From Deinococcus betulae (GTDB lineage Bacteria > Deinococcota > Deinococci > Deinococcales > Deinococcaceae): a DNA stretch of 39,982 bases. The stretch is taken from assembly GCF_020166395.1 (NCBI RefSeq), contig NZ_JAIQXU010000038.1, forward strand, positions 1 through 39,982. The letters are read 5' to 3'. This document shows, piece after piece, positions 16,566 to 24,319 of this stretch. A program made the translations under genes and the position numbers. Within the stretch, counting starts at the first letter, position 1; each line of letters opens with the position of its first letter. The notes below the pieces were generated by a model, which was given only the letters and a program-made list of their open reading frames with translations, ran no database searches and was not told the DNA's origin.

Positions 16566-17263
16566 CTAATAGACAAGCCGAATACAGCAGTATTCTTGAA
16601 CGACAGGCCTTTGAAAGATTGGCGAGCCTTGGTATGGAGGTAATTTTACATCCTAAACCACGACAACTACCTCCAAGCCCAGTCAAATATCAGCCAGACT
16701 TACTCGCAATAGCTCCAGATGGCACAAATTACATTATTGAAGTAAAATCAAGCGCATTTCCAATAGATATAGAAAGGTATTTTGAATATTCAAGATCACT
16801 ACCTAAAAATGATATATATAAATTTATCTTAATCACGGAACGTGAGATCATCAGAGGACTTAGCGATCTTTTAATATCATTAGAAGATAAAATAAGTTTC
16901 ACTCTTAAAAATATTGAATTGGCCAAAAGAAAGATACCTCAACTAATCTTAGACGAGAATACCGATGAGTCTATAAAAAAGGCAATTTACATAATGCGGT
17001 TTGCAAACATCGAGTCGCTACTATCTCTTATTGCAGAAAAATCCTCACTTCCCATAGGAGAATTGAATTCGAGAACTGTTGTTAACTACTTATACTCCGA
17101 GGGCGAGATCGAATATGATTTATATAATATGTTATTAGAAGCTTTGGATCAAAGAAATAAAATAGTACATTCAAAATTCTCTTATTCAGAGAGTTTTGAT
17201 ATGACACTTCTTGATAAATTGCAAGATGAATTGATTGAAATCCTTAAATCTCTAGATAATTAG
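16562..17263 (+). CDS. PD-(D/E)XK nuclease-like protein with C-terminal HEPN-type motif
   Basis: A 233-residue protein. The N-terminal domain has Glu13/Glu18 in a first helix and YQPDLLAIAPDGTNYIIEVKSS, giving Asp46, Glu60 and Lys62, the PD-(D/E)XK core. After a helical middle section the C-terminal 80 residues include EALDQRNKIVHSKFSY, where Arg198-(X4)-His203 fits the R-X4-6-H motif of HEPN domains, within a helical context. Families joining a restriction-type nuclease to such a domain are often linked to defence against mobile DNA, so an anti-phage or superinfection-exclusion role is inferred. Codon use is strongly AT-rich (many TTA, ATA, AAA), unlike neighbours, indicating recent transfer. 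Confidence 0.75.
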   Translation: MTNRQAEYSSILERQAFERLASLGMEVILHPKPRQLPPSPVKYQPDLLAIAPDGTNYIIEVKSSAFPIDIERYFEYSRSLPKNDIYKFILITEREIIRGLSDLLISLEDKISFTLKNIELAKRKIPQLILDENTDESIKKAIYIMRFANIESLLSLIAEKSSLPIGELNSRTVVNYLYSEGEIEYDLYNMLLEALDQRNKIVHSKFSYSESFDMTLLDKLQDELIEILKSLDN

Positions 17264-17287
17264 ATAAGCTTTATGACACTTAGAAAT

Positions 17288-18049
17288 CTAGGACGCGCCT
17301 GACACTGGGACTCCAATGGCACGACACCTGCACCGAATTTCCTGACCAGGCAATATAGGTGCCGCCTTGAACTCAAAAATTCGGCCATGCAGGAGCTGGT
17401 GCCCACGCCGTACTTTCTGATCCATTCGACTCCACCAGATGAACTTCTGAATGCCCAGCGCCTTCAACCTTGCACGCTCAGAGGTAGCTAGAGCCGTCAA
17501 AAGCTGGTCCTCCGCCACAAGCAGCGCCCGGTTCCGGCTCACCCCCACCCGCGCTTCCAACAGCCCGGCGGCCTGCTCGACACTCAGCCCCTTTCGAATG
17601 GCCTCCCGCACGGTCTTGGCTGTGTCATCCCGGAAGCGTTTCTGCTCTTTGTTCCAGTACCCGTTCATCTCTTGGCGCTGCCGGTCCACCGCGCGGGCCT
17701 GCAGGGCCTTCGAATCATTGAAGGCTAGGCCAGGGTCGCTGATCCTCGCCAGTTCGTCCACGCTCAGCACGCGGTCCCGCACCGCCGCCCGAATACTCCG
17801 GTACACCTGTTCTGGTGGCGTCCGTGTGGCCGCACTGGCCTTGCTGATCAGCGCCAGCACCTTGGGCAGCTGCACCCGCCGCTGGGCTTGGGGCAGGGCT
17901 AGCACCCGCTCCAGTTCGGCCTGGGCATCGGCCAGGAGCCCCTTCCGGTATTGGGCCAACACGGCGCCGCGGGCGCTGGCCAGATGCTCCCCTTCTTTGG
18001 CCCTGGCCAGCTTCAATAACCGGCGGTGCTCAGGCGTCAGGGCCGGCAT
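17288..18049 (-). CDS. Minor head (SPP1 gp7 / Mu gpF-like) morphogenesis protein
   Basis: A 253-residue protein overlapping the end of the portal gene by 20 bp. The C-terminal part has the family signature: ALATSERARLKALGIQKFIW, then KVRRGHQLLHGRIFEFKAA and LPGQEIRCRCRAIGV. These are the 'H..L.G..f.....PG....CRC' elements of phage head morphogenesis domains. A few copies attach to the portal and enter the procapsid. The N-terminal 120 residues are helical. The gene ends 24 bp from the convergent AT-rich insert. Confidence 0.85.
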   Translation of the reverse strand: MPALTPEHRRLLKLARAKEGEHLASARGAVLAQYRKGLLADAQAELERVLALPQAQRRVQLPKVLALISKASAATRTPPEQVYRSIRAAVRDRVLSVDELARISDPGLAFNDSKALQARAVDRQRQEMNGYWNKEQKRFRDDTAKTVREAIRKGLSVEQAAGLLEARVGVSRNRALLVAEDQLLTALATSERARLKALGIQKFIWWSRMDQKVRRGHQLLHGRIFEFKAAPILPGQEIRCRCRAIGVPVSGAS

Positions 18050-19805
18050 CAGGGTCTAGGTCAGGATCGGGCTCGTCGTCTGGCTCAGCTGGCGCGGTGG
18101 GTGGGGCCAAGTCCAGGTCACGCTGGGCCGCAATGTCTTCTTCCCGAATCAGCAGCGCTGGATAGGCCAGCGACAGGGCACGCAGGCCCACCCACGCCGG
18201 GGCCAGTTCGGCAATTCGCATAGCCACAGTGGGCGTGATGCCCTCAGCCGCCATGCGCGCCACCTCGGCTTCACTGTCCTCAACACCAATGCGGCCGTGC
18301 GCGCTCTCGCGGCTGATCAGACCAGCGGCGTGGAGCTTCATGGCGGTCTCGACCTCGGCTGGCGTGGGCTGCACCGCACTGATGCGCGCCTGCACCCGCA
18401 CCCGCAGGTCCTGTGCCTCGCCGATACGCCCGGTCATCTCCAGGGCAAAGCGAAGCACCGCCTCATACAGCCAGCGCAGCAGCCCTTCCAGAGCAATGCG
18501 CGTGGGTTCCAGGCTGCTCAGGAAGTCGTTCACCGCCTGCTGGCGCGACACACCACTGGCACTGGCATCCCCGCTGATCAGGACGTGGAGCTGATTCGCC
18601 TCATCAAGAATCGCCTCACGCATCTGCTCAAAGCCTGCGGTGAACACCTCGTACATAGCCGGGTCTTTGTAGACCACCTCGGGCCGCGTGAACTGCCCCG
18701 TAGGCACCAGCTTGCCCTGCTTCGCCAATTGAGGGTCCGGGTGGGCCTGCATCACCACGTTCCCGGCCAGGAAGTTCGTGGTGCCGGGCCCAACGTTGTA
18801 CGGCGCAGGCACGAAGGTCCGCTGCCCATCGGCCCCCGTCTTGTATTCCCCCGGCATCTGGGCGTTCAGGATGGTGCGCTCCACAAAGCCGCCCAGGTCA
18901 ATGTTGCGGCTGCCCATCGTCAGGACCTTGCTGGCGGCCCGCTGCAACCGGCGCACGCTGTCACTGATCAGGGGCTCAAGCCGCAGCTCGTAAATCCACA
19001 GGTCCGGCGTCTGGTACGTCGTGGCCGGGCTGTTATCGATGCCCTGTGTCAACACGTCCGGGTGCACCACCGTCACCCGTTGGCCGCTCTGCCGCCCGTG
19101 CTCTTGAATCTCCCAGTGCTCCTGGCCCTGTTCGTCCAGATACTTGTACCAGGCGCCCTGCACGTGGCCTTCCCGGTCTCGGATGGCCCCGGACTGATTC
19201 CACTCTGGGGCGTGCACGCTCAGCCGGCGGGCCGCCTCGCTCAGGGTCAGGCCCGTGCGGATGCCGCGCTTCTCGGCCTGCTCAGGGCCACTCAACAGGT
19301 CCAGGCTGCTGCGGTGCACGTACAGGCGCACCGTGCTCTGCCGCGTAGCCAGCGCGATGCGGACGGCCGCCTGCACGGCCAGCCATGCGCTGCTGTCTTC
19401 GGCCCAGTCGGTCAGAGCCCCGTCATATTCGGCGAGGCGGGCGCGCTCAGCGTCTGTGACCGCGCGGCCGTCGCGGTAGATCACATTGACCAGCGGCTCT
19501 CGCCCGGCCACGCCCGACTGATGCCGGTCCACGATGTCGCGGGTGAGGTTCCGACTGACGAAGGTGCGCTCAATCTCAATACCGACACGCGCCGCGTCTC
19601 CTGGGTGATTCGTGTCCGAGCGGGGCAGCGGCCCGTTCCAGCCCAGGCCCCCGGCCCACAGATCGCCCAGGTAGAGTTTCCAGTTCAGCGCCATCGTGGC
19701 GTCACCGGCTCGGGCCGTGGCCGCGTCATTAGCCAGTTTTAGAAGGCGGGCGGTGGGGGACTGCGCAGCGCCTGGCGGCAGGACAATTGAGGACGGCGCT
19801 GTCAT
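18030..19805 (-). CDS. Portal protein
   Basis: A 591-residue protein. The ATG at 19805 (MTAPSSIVLPPGAAQSPTAR) is chosen because a TGTCACGC element lies exactly 19 bp upstream; the longer frame to 19847 runs through a terminator. Size, position between terminase and minor head gene, and segments such as RTFVSRNLTRDIVDRHQSG and AGFEQMREAILDEANQLHVLISGDASASGVSRQQAV fit a dodecameric portal of the SPP1 gp6-like or related group. The C-terminal tail is Pro/Asp-rich. The portal is the DNA channel and the docking point for terminase and neck proteins. Confidence 0.8.
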   Translation of the reverse strand: MTAPSSIVLPPGAAQSPTARLLKLANDAATARAGDATMALNWKLYLGDLWAGGLGWNGPLPRSDTNHPGDAARVGIEIERTFVSRNLTRDIVDRHQSGVAGREPLVNVIYRDGRAVTDAERARLAEYDGALTDWAEDSSAWLAVQAAVRIALATRQSTVRLYVHRSSLDLLSGPEQAEKRGIRTGLTLSEAARRLSVHAPEWNQSGAIRDREGHVQGAWYKYLDEQGQEHWEIQEHGRQSGQRVTVVHPDVLTQGIDNSPATTYQTPDLWIYELRLEPLISDSVRRLQRAASKVLTMGSRNIDLGGFVERTILNAQMPGEYKTGADGQRTFVPAPYNVGPGTTNFLAGNVVMQAHPDPQLAKQGKLVPTGQFTRPEVVYKDPAMYEVFTAGFEQMREAILDEANQLHVLISGDASASGVSRQQAVNDFLSSLEPTRIALEGLLRWLYEAVLRFALEMTGRIGEAQDLRVRVQARISAVQPTPAEVETAMKLHAAGLISRESAHGRIGVEDSEAEVARMAAEGITPTVAMRIAELAPAWVGLRALSLAYPALLIREEDIAAQRDLDLAPPTAPAEPDDEPDPDLDPDAGPDA

Positions 19806-19824
19806 AGAGGCAGTCTGGGGGCGG

Positions 19825-19832
19825 GCGTGACA
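19825..19832 (-). promoter_or_regulatory. Start-associated TGTCACGC element before portal gene
   Basis: TGTCACGC on the minus strand, 19 bp before the portal ATG at 19805, directly after the T-run of an intrinsic terminator. Confidence 0.65.
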
Positions 19833-19834
19833 GC

Positions 19835-19856
19835 AAAAACCCCGCACTGGGCGGGG
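19835..19856 (-). terminator. Intrinsic terminator between 47-aa gene and portal
   Basis: On the minus strand CCCCGC (19856-19851), a five-base loop and GCGGGG (19845-19840) are followed by five T (19839-19835). It ends transcription after the 47-residue gene; the TGTCACGC element of the portal gene begins two bases later. Confidence 0.75.
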
Positions 19857-19875
19857 CTTCGGGGGTCACGTGAGA

Positions 19876-20019
19876 CTAGCGACGCTGTTTCCTGCGCGCT
19901 GCCTTTCGGGCTTTACAGGCCACCTTTTCCGCTCGGGCATTGCGCTTCGGGGCCGTGTCTCTCTGCTTGGCCTGCGGCCCGAAAGACACGGGCCCGCTCG
20001 GATTCAGGGGATCGCCCAT
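19876..20019 (-). CDS. Small basic protein (47 aa)
   Basis: A short frame from ATG 20019 to TAG 19876, starting MGDPLNPSGPVSFGPQAKQR and ending in a very basic stretch (CKARKAARRKQRR). The start overlaps the upstream gene's stop (TGATG), and an intrinsic terminator lies 20 bp after its stop, so it sits at the end of a real transcript. High Lys/Arg content suggests nucleic-acid binding. No family is recognised. Confidence 0.65.
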   Translation of the reverse strand: MGDPLNPSGPVSFGPQAKQRDTAPKRNARAEKVACKARKAARRKQRR

Positions 20020-20528
20020 CACACGCGCTCCGGCCAGTGCACCGTGCCGCCCTGCGTACCGCTCTCGTCAAAGTGCGTCCAGCCCGTGAAGAACAGGCCC
20101 TCGGGATTCATTACGCAGGCGCGCACTTCAAAGCCGAACTGGTCGGACTCGCGCACATCCGTGATCTTCGCCGCACGGTGGGCGGGTGTGTACTCGCCCT
20201 TGGGTGTGCCATAGCTGACGTAGTGCACGTCACGACCCACGGTCGGCGTGACGGCGGCGGTGGCTTGGCCTGTACTAGCAGGTTGCTGCACCGGCGTGAA
20301 GTCCACGTAGAACTCTTCGCCGGGCTTAAAGTTGGCCAGCACACCATCACGCACGAGCCGCAGCGTGATCTCCCCATTTGGCGTGGCCGCGAAGAACTTC
20401 CCGTTCTCGCTGGTCGGATCATCGCTGTAGACCGGGTGGAAGTTCACCGTGCCCTGGTCAGGGTTCACGCTGGTCACGGTGAACTTCGCGCGGGTGGCCA
20501 CCTTCGGCTGAGCTTCAATATCTTTCAC
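20019..20528 (-). CDS. Hypothetical protein between terminase and portal
   Basis: A 169-residue protein with GTG start (MKDIEAQPKVATRAKFTVTS) 19 bp after a TGTCACGC element; the nearby ATG at 20536 is followed by an early stop in its frame. The chain is beta-rich: FTVTSVNPDQGTVNFHPVYSD, then GEITLRLVRDGVLANFKPGEEFYVDFTPV, and a C-terminal VRACVMNPEGLFFTGWTHFD. It resembles a small OB- or Ig-like structural unit. A role in packaging or as a virion accessory protein is possible; no match is recognised. Confidence 0.7.
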   Translation of the reverse strand: MKDIEAQPKVATRAKFTVTSVNPDQGTVNFHPVYSDDPTSENGKFFAATPNGEITLRLVRDGVLANFKPGEEFYVDFTPVQQPASTGQATAAVTPTVGRDVHYVSYGTPKGEYTPAHRAAKITDVRESDQFGFEVRACVMNPEGLFFTGWTHFDESGTQGGTVHWPERV

Positions 20529-20547
20529 CCCCGCATGGTTCGCCCGG

Positions 20548-20555
20548 GCGTGACA
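20548..20555 (-). promoter_or_regulatory. Start-associated TGTCACGC element before 169-aa gene
   Basis: TGTCACGC on the minus strand, 19 bp before the GTG at 20528, just after the terminase large-subunit stop at 20559. Confidence 0.65.
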
Positions 20556-20558
20556 CGC

Positions 20559-22154
20559 TCAGCTCTGCCCAAACCCCATCGAGTAGCTTTGCGGCACCAC
20601 ATACTCCGGCGGTTCTTGCAGCTCCAGTTTGGCCATGACCACGGCGTCCCCCACGTCCGGCGAACGGCCGATGCGTTTGATGATGTCTTCCTTCAATTCG
20701 ACTTGAATCCCACGCACGCCCAGCTTCCAGCGGGCCGCGCACAGGTCCGCTTTCAACGTCGGATCAGGCGGCAGGGCCAGGCCTTCACCCTTCTCCGGGT
20801 CCAGGGCCTCACGCATCCGCCAGTAGCTCAGGGCGCGCAGGTTCGCAAACGTCAGCGCCCCGCTCATGTCGCGCTCGTCGGTCGGGTTGCTGTTGATGAC
20901 CGGCGTCACCGGCACTTCCAGCGCATTCAGGCTGTCATAGGCACTGGTGCCCACCCCCGTCGCGTCGATGAAGATGTGCGCCTGATCCTCACGGGCATTG
21001 ACCACCAGGGCGGCCACGCTGCGGCCGTCGCGGGTCACGGCCCCTGGATAGATCAGCGGTGGGGCAAACCAGGTGCCGTAGCGCGGCTGAATCACCGTAC
21101 GGTCCTTGCCCCCGCGCGCCACGTCCACGCCCAGGGCACTCTGCGGCACATTCGGGCGCTGCTCGGTCCAGCGGGCCTGGGCCTGTTCCACCCACGCGGT
21201 CGGGATGACCTGCCAGGGGTGATCATCCGCCTTCAGGTCGAATTTCCCCTCCAGCATCTGCGAACGCAGCGGCTCGGGCAAGGCCTGCAGCGTCGCCATG
21301 TACCCCGTGCGCATGTAGAACTCGTTGTCGGTCACGCGCGCGGGAATGAAGCTGCGCGACTTCGGCGTGACCAGTTCCAGGTCGCCCGTCTTCTGATTGA
21401 CGACCCCCTTCACGAAGCACGGCGTGCCGTCCTTGACCGCCTGGTCCTTGCCCTGCGCGTCCACCACAAACCAGCGCAGCTCCCCGTGCGCCGCCGGGCC
21501 AAATTCCACCGGCTGGCCATCCTCGCCCAGCACCACGTCCTCAGTCAGTGGGTCGGTCAGGGTCACGCGGTACTCGGCCACCAGCCAGGGGGCGAACATC
21601 TTGATCACCCACTCGCCTTCCGGGTCGGTGGGCGGGTTGCCCGTCAGCACCACGCGCGTGCGCTGGCCGGGATCGGCCGTGCGGTTCCAGCCGATCACGA
21701 AGCGCACCTGACTCTCGCTGAAGTTCGGCACCTCGTCAAAGATGTGCAGGTCACGGTCCCGGCCCTGCTGATTCTTCTTGTCATCCTCGTGCTGAATGCT
21801 CTCCAATTCGATCACTCGGCGCTTGCGGCCCACGGCGCCGCGCCAGACGTGCTCGGAGGCGTTGTACTTGCCCATCTTGTGGGTGAGGGCTTTCAGGCGC
21901 TCGATGATGCCCTTGAGTTCGGGGTAGACGCGGCGGAAGATCACGGCTCGCTGGTGAGCGGTCAGGGCGAGGCCCAGCGCTAAATCCGTTTTCCCACCGC
22001 CAGCCGCGCCACCATAGAACAGCACGTCGGCTTCGCTGAAATACGCCTCCAACTGGGGACCGGGCTGCGGCGCCCAGATGCAGTTCGGATCGCTGAGCAT
22101 GTCCACCAGGCGCAGCTCATTCGGGGTCAGGGCCGACAGGTCAGGAAGGGACAT
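20559..22154 (-). CDS. terL: Terminase large subunit
   Basis: A 531-residue protein from ATG 22154 (GGAAGG upstream), overlapping the small-subunit stop by 14 bp. The ATPase domain has Walker A GGAAGGGKT at residues 48-56 and Walker B LHIFDEV with Asp140/Glu141. The RNase H-like nuclease has ALGVDVARGGKDRTVI (Asp344), FIDATGVGTSAYDSL and a C-terminal GDAVVMAKLEL with a further Asp. This enzyme moves DNA into the procapsid and cuts the concatemer. All key acidic residues appear present. Confidence 0.95.
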   Translation of the reverse strand: MSLPDLSALTPNELRLVDMLSDPNCIWAPQPGPQLEAYFSEADVLFYGGAAGGGKTDLALGLALTAHQRAVIFRRVYPELKGIIERLKALTHKMGKYNASEHVWRGAVGRKRRVIELESIQHEDDKKNQQGRDRDLHIFDEVPNFSESQVRFVIGWNRTADPGQRTRVVLTGNPPTDPEGEWVIKMFAPWLVAEYRVTLTDPLTEDVVLGEDGQPVEFGPAAHGELRWFVVDAQGKDQAVKDGTPCFVKGVVNQKTGDLELVTPKSRSFIPARVTDNEFYMRTGYMATLQALPEPLRSQMLEGKFDLKADDHPWQVIPTAWVEQAQARWTEQRPNVPQSALGVDVARGGKDRTVIQPRYGTWFAPPLIYPGAVTRDGRSVAALVVNAREDQAHIFIDATGVGTSAYDSLNALEVPVTPVINSNPTDERDMSGALTFANLRALSYWRMREALDPEKGEGLALPPDPTLKADLCAARWKLGVRGIQVELKEDIIKRIGRSPDVGDAVVMAKLELQEPPEYVVPQSYSMGFGQS

Positions 22155-22845
22155 TGGCCTTCCGGGCAGCAGCCGCAGCCAGCAGGGCAGCCACCCGTTC
22201 GGCGCGGTCGGCCTCAGGAATGGCGTTGACGTTCTCCACTTGAATGGGCTGGCCTTCGGGGGTTGTGACCTGCACCTTTTCCGGGCCGAAGATGCCGGCG
22301 TAGCGGCCCAGGTCCACCAGGGCGGCGCGCTTATCGTGCATGACGACGCTGACCGTGCGCTGGCGCGAGCGGCTGTGGCGGGTGGCGCCGTTCGGACTTT
22401 CACTCTCAGACTCACTTTCATTGTCAATGGCGGTGATGCTCTTGACCGCGTCCCAGGCGGCATCGGGAATGTCCTGGCCTGGGCGCAGGTGAATGTTGCC
22501 CTCGGCATCAGCTGTCAGCAGGTGCCGCTGGCTGCTGAAGCCGATCTTGGCCAGTTCCAGCAAGATGGCTTCAGCCCGGACGCCGGCCCGCTCAAGGACT
22601 TCTTTCTTGGCCCTCTCAATCCGGGCCAGAACCTTATCTTTTTTTAACAGGCGATTGGCGTACACCCCGGCTGCCACGTCCGTCTTGACCTTGTACCCTG
22701 CCCGGCGCACGGCGGCGCTACCGTTCCAGTCGATCACGTACTCAACAGCGAACAGCTCTTCGAGAGTGGTCAACTGCTCGGGCTTCCGGCCCGGGGTACT
22801 GGCCGCGCGCCCCTTGGGCTGCGCCTTTCGCGCCTTGCGCTTCAT
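22141..22845 (-). CDS. terS: Terminase small subunit
   Basis: A 234-residue protein. ATG 22845 (MKRKARKAQPKGRAASTPGR) is chosen because it lies 19 bp after a TGTCACGC-type element; the frame extends further upstream through a terminator. TTLEELFAVEYVIDWNGSAAVRRAGYKVKTDVAAGVYANRLLKK is the N-terminal helix-turn-helix of the terminase-2 type ('F...Y....n...A..raGY'), which binds the packaging site. A Ser/Glu repeat (SESESESP) and a basic stretch follow. It precedes terL with a 14-bp overlap. Confidence 0.9.
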   Translation of the reverse strand: MKRKARKAQPKGRAASTPGRKPEQLTTLEELFAVEYVIDWNGSAAVRRAGYKVKTDVAAGVYANRLLKKDKVLARIERAKKEVLERAGVRAEAILLELAKIGFSSQRHLLTADAEGNIHLRPGQDIPDAAWDAVKSITAIDNESESESESPNGATRHSRSRQRTVSVVMHDKRAALVDLGRYAGIFGPEKVQVTTPEGQPIQVENVNAIPEADRAERVAALLAAAAARKANVPS

Positions 22846-22864
22846 GCACCTATCCTGCGGGTGT

Positions 22865-22872
22865 GCGTGACG
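22865..22872 (-). promoter_or_regulatory. Start-associated element (CGTCACGC variant) before terS
   Basis: CGTCACGC on the minus strand, a one-base variant of TGTCACGC, 19 bp before the terS ATG at 22845 and directly after a terminator T-run. It marks the start of the late gene block. Confidence 0.6.
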
Positions 22873-22873
22873 C

Positions 22874-22900
22874 AAAAAAGCCGCGCTGGACGGGCGCGGC
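22874..22900 (-). terminator. Intrinsic terminator between early genes and terS
   Basis: A 7-bp perfect stem, GCCGCGC (22900-22894) with GCGCGGC (22886-22880), a 7-base loop, and six T (22879-22874) on the minus strand. It separates the small-gene operon upstream from the late packaging and structural genes. Confidence 0.8.
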
Positions 22901-22926
22901 GGGTGGGTGATGCCAGGCGGAGCGCT

Positions 22927-23325
22927 TTACTCCTCATCCCAGTTGATGGGGTTGGCCACCGGCGTCTGCTCACGTTCTCGCTGCTCGGCGAGCAAGCCAC
23001 TCTGATTCCGGTTGGCCTTACTCCCAGCGGCCAGGGCGCGTCCCGCCTTCAAGGCTCGCCAGCAGGTCTTCTGAGGCGCACCAGAATGCGTGGACAGCCA
23101 GCGGGGAAAATCACCACCCACGTTGTGCCTCAGAAAGTCGAGATAGAGGGCGTAGGCCGCCCGGGCTCTGGCCTGAACGCCAGCCCGGCCGCCGCCCCCC
23201 ACCTGGGCCCAAGCCGCAGCCCGACGCTGGAGTGCTGCCAGGTCCTCGGGGCTCACCCGGCGGCGGCGCGCTTCCTTATCCGGCGTTGAGTCACTTTGAC
23301 TCAAACGGGACCGATCCCCCTTCAA
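22927..23325 (-). CDS. Hypothetical DNA-binding-like protein (132 aa)
   Basis: Starts MKGDRSRLSQSDSTPDKEAR. It is basic and helical (SPEDLAALQRRAAAWAQVGG, VQARARAAYALYLDFLRHNV), with APQKTCWRALKAGRALAAG suggesting a possible helix-turn-helix. The start overlaps the upstream stop by 4 bp. As the last gene before the terminase terminator it could be a regulator of late genes or a packaging-linked protein; this is only inferred from place. Confidence 0.6.
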   Translation of the reverse strand: MKGDRSRLSQSDSTPDKEARRRRVSPEDLAALQRRAAAWAQVGGGGRAGVQARARAAYALYLDFLRHNVGGDFPRWLSTHSGAPQKTCWRALKAGRALAAGSKANRNQSGLLAEQREREQTPVANPINWDEE

Positions 23326-23543
23326 GCCTCATCCTGCCGCATGGGGTGGCGGGCCCGGACCGCCCGGCGAGCCCGGCGACCGTTCTCCGCCCAGAACCGA
23401 GCGTGCTGACCTTCCAGCAGGGCGGTCCATTCTTCCTCTGTTCGGGCGCCGGCCTGGATCGCGGCATGGGGAGACGTGTGCGAGGTGCCCCGCAGGAAAA
23501 TTCGAGCGGCGCGGGCGGCGTGAGTCGGAACTGGTCTCGGCAT
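23322..23543 (-). CDS. Small basic hypothetical protein (73 aa)
   Basis: Starts MPRPVPTHAARAARIFLRGT; the C-terminal half is EEEWTALLEGQHARFWAENGRRARRAVRAR. Its end overlaps the next gene by 4 bp and its start lies 6 bp after the upstream stop. It is Arg/Ala-rich and probably helical. Another frame (23329..23691) overlaps it but is Pro/Ser/Arg-rich and looks like a shadow. Confidence 0.5.
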   Translation of the reverse strand: MPRPVPTHAARAARIFLRGTSHTSPHAAIQAGARTEEEWTALLEGQHARFWAENGRRARRAVRARHPMRQDEA

Positions 23544-23549
23544 AGAACC

Positions 23550-23930
23550 TCAGCGGCGGCGCGTGGCCGGGGAACGAAGGGGACGGCGGTCCAGGGCGCG
23601 CAGAGCCAGACGGGCCGGCATGCTCAGGGCCAGGTGCAGGGTGCGCGGTTGCGGCCGAGCGGCGCGCTCGGGGGCCGGGGAACGTGGGCACAGCGCCCGG
23701 CGAAGTGAGGCGATGAACGTCTTGTAGCTGTGGGCTACGGCCTGCCTGAACGCTTCACAGGCGGCATACACCTCATCCAGCACGCTGATCGCCCGCAGCG
23801 CGCCGCCCTCAAAGGCCACCCGGCCCCGGCAAACGCCACACCGGGCCCGCTCACCGTTCGGGGTGCAGGCGTGCACGCTGAGGGTCACGCCGCAGGAGGC
23901 GTGCGGACAGGGGATCTGCATCAAGGTCAT
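23550..23930 (-). CDS. Zinc-ribbon protein (126 aa)
   Basis: Starts MTLMQIPCPHASCGVTLSVH. The N-terminal CPHASCG and CGVCRGR supply four Cys of a zinc ribbon (residues about 8-37). A helix, LDEVYAACEAFRQAVAHSYKTF, follows, then a long Arg/Pro-rich tail with LHLALSMPARLALRALDRRPLR. Small zinc-ribbon proteins of phages usually bind nucleic acid or host RNA polymerase. It overlaps the upstream gene by 4 bp. Confidence 0.65.
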   Translation of the reverse strand: MTLMQIPCPHASCGVTLSVHACTPNGERARCGVCRGRVAFEGGALRAISVLDEVYAACEAFRQAVAHSYKTFIASLRRALCPRSPAPERAARPQPRTLHLALSMPARLALRALDRRPLRSPATRRR

Positions 23931-24319
23931 AGGAGGTCCTTTGGGGGGCGGCTGCCACCCCTTGGGTGCGCGCGGCGCTGGGCGTGCTCGATCTTCCGGC
24001 GCACCCGGCCTTTGAGCGGCATGGCCTTCGGCGTCAGTGCCGTGATGATCAGTTCCCGGTCCAGGTCATAGATCAGCTCGGTCCACCGGCCCAGCACCGG
24101 ATAGGTCAGCCGCACGCGGCGGCCCGGCCCCGTCGCCGCATCCATCGCCAGGCGGGGCAGCGCCACCACGATGGCCCGGCACAGGCGCAAGTACTCAGCG
24201 GCCGTCAGGTGCAGGCGGTAGCGCACCCACAGGGCCCCTGCGGTGTGGGGATAGTGGTGCGTCGCGCCCACCGCCCACAGCAGCGCTTCCTCCTCGGGGG
24301 TGAGGGCCGGCTTACTCAC
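23927..24319 (-). CDS. Hypothetical protein (130 aa)
   Basis: Starts MSKPALTPEEEALLWAVGAT. Helical N-terminal half (ALWVRYRLHLTAAEYLRLCRAIVVAL), then strands RRVRLTYPVLGRWTELIYDLDRELIITAL and a basic tail KGRVRRKIEHAQRRAHPRGG. The strand pair with the basic tail suggests a nucleic-acid contact. It is coupled by overlaps at both ends. No family is recognised. Confidence 0.6.
   Translation of the reverse strand: MSKPALTPEEEALLWAVGATHHYPHTAGALWVRYRLHLTAAEYLRLCRAIVVALPRLAMDAATGPGRRVRLTYPVLGRWTELIYDLDRELIITALTPKAMPLKGRVRRKIEHAQRRAHPRGGSRPPKDLL

Noticed and set aside
22390..22430. Ser/Glu simple repeat in terS as a variable (phase-variation) tract
   Set aside because: The codons vary (TCA, AGT, GAG, GAA), so there is no uniform unit likely to slip.
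19313..22980. Long plus-strand frames opposite terminase and portal (for example 19827-21983)
   Set aside because: They are His/Arg/Gly-rich mirror frames of GC-rich genes with clear motifs on the minus strand.
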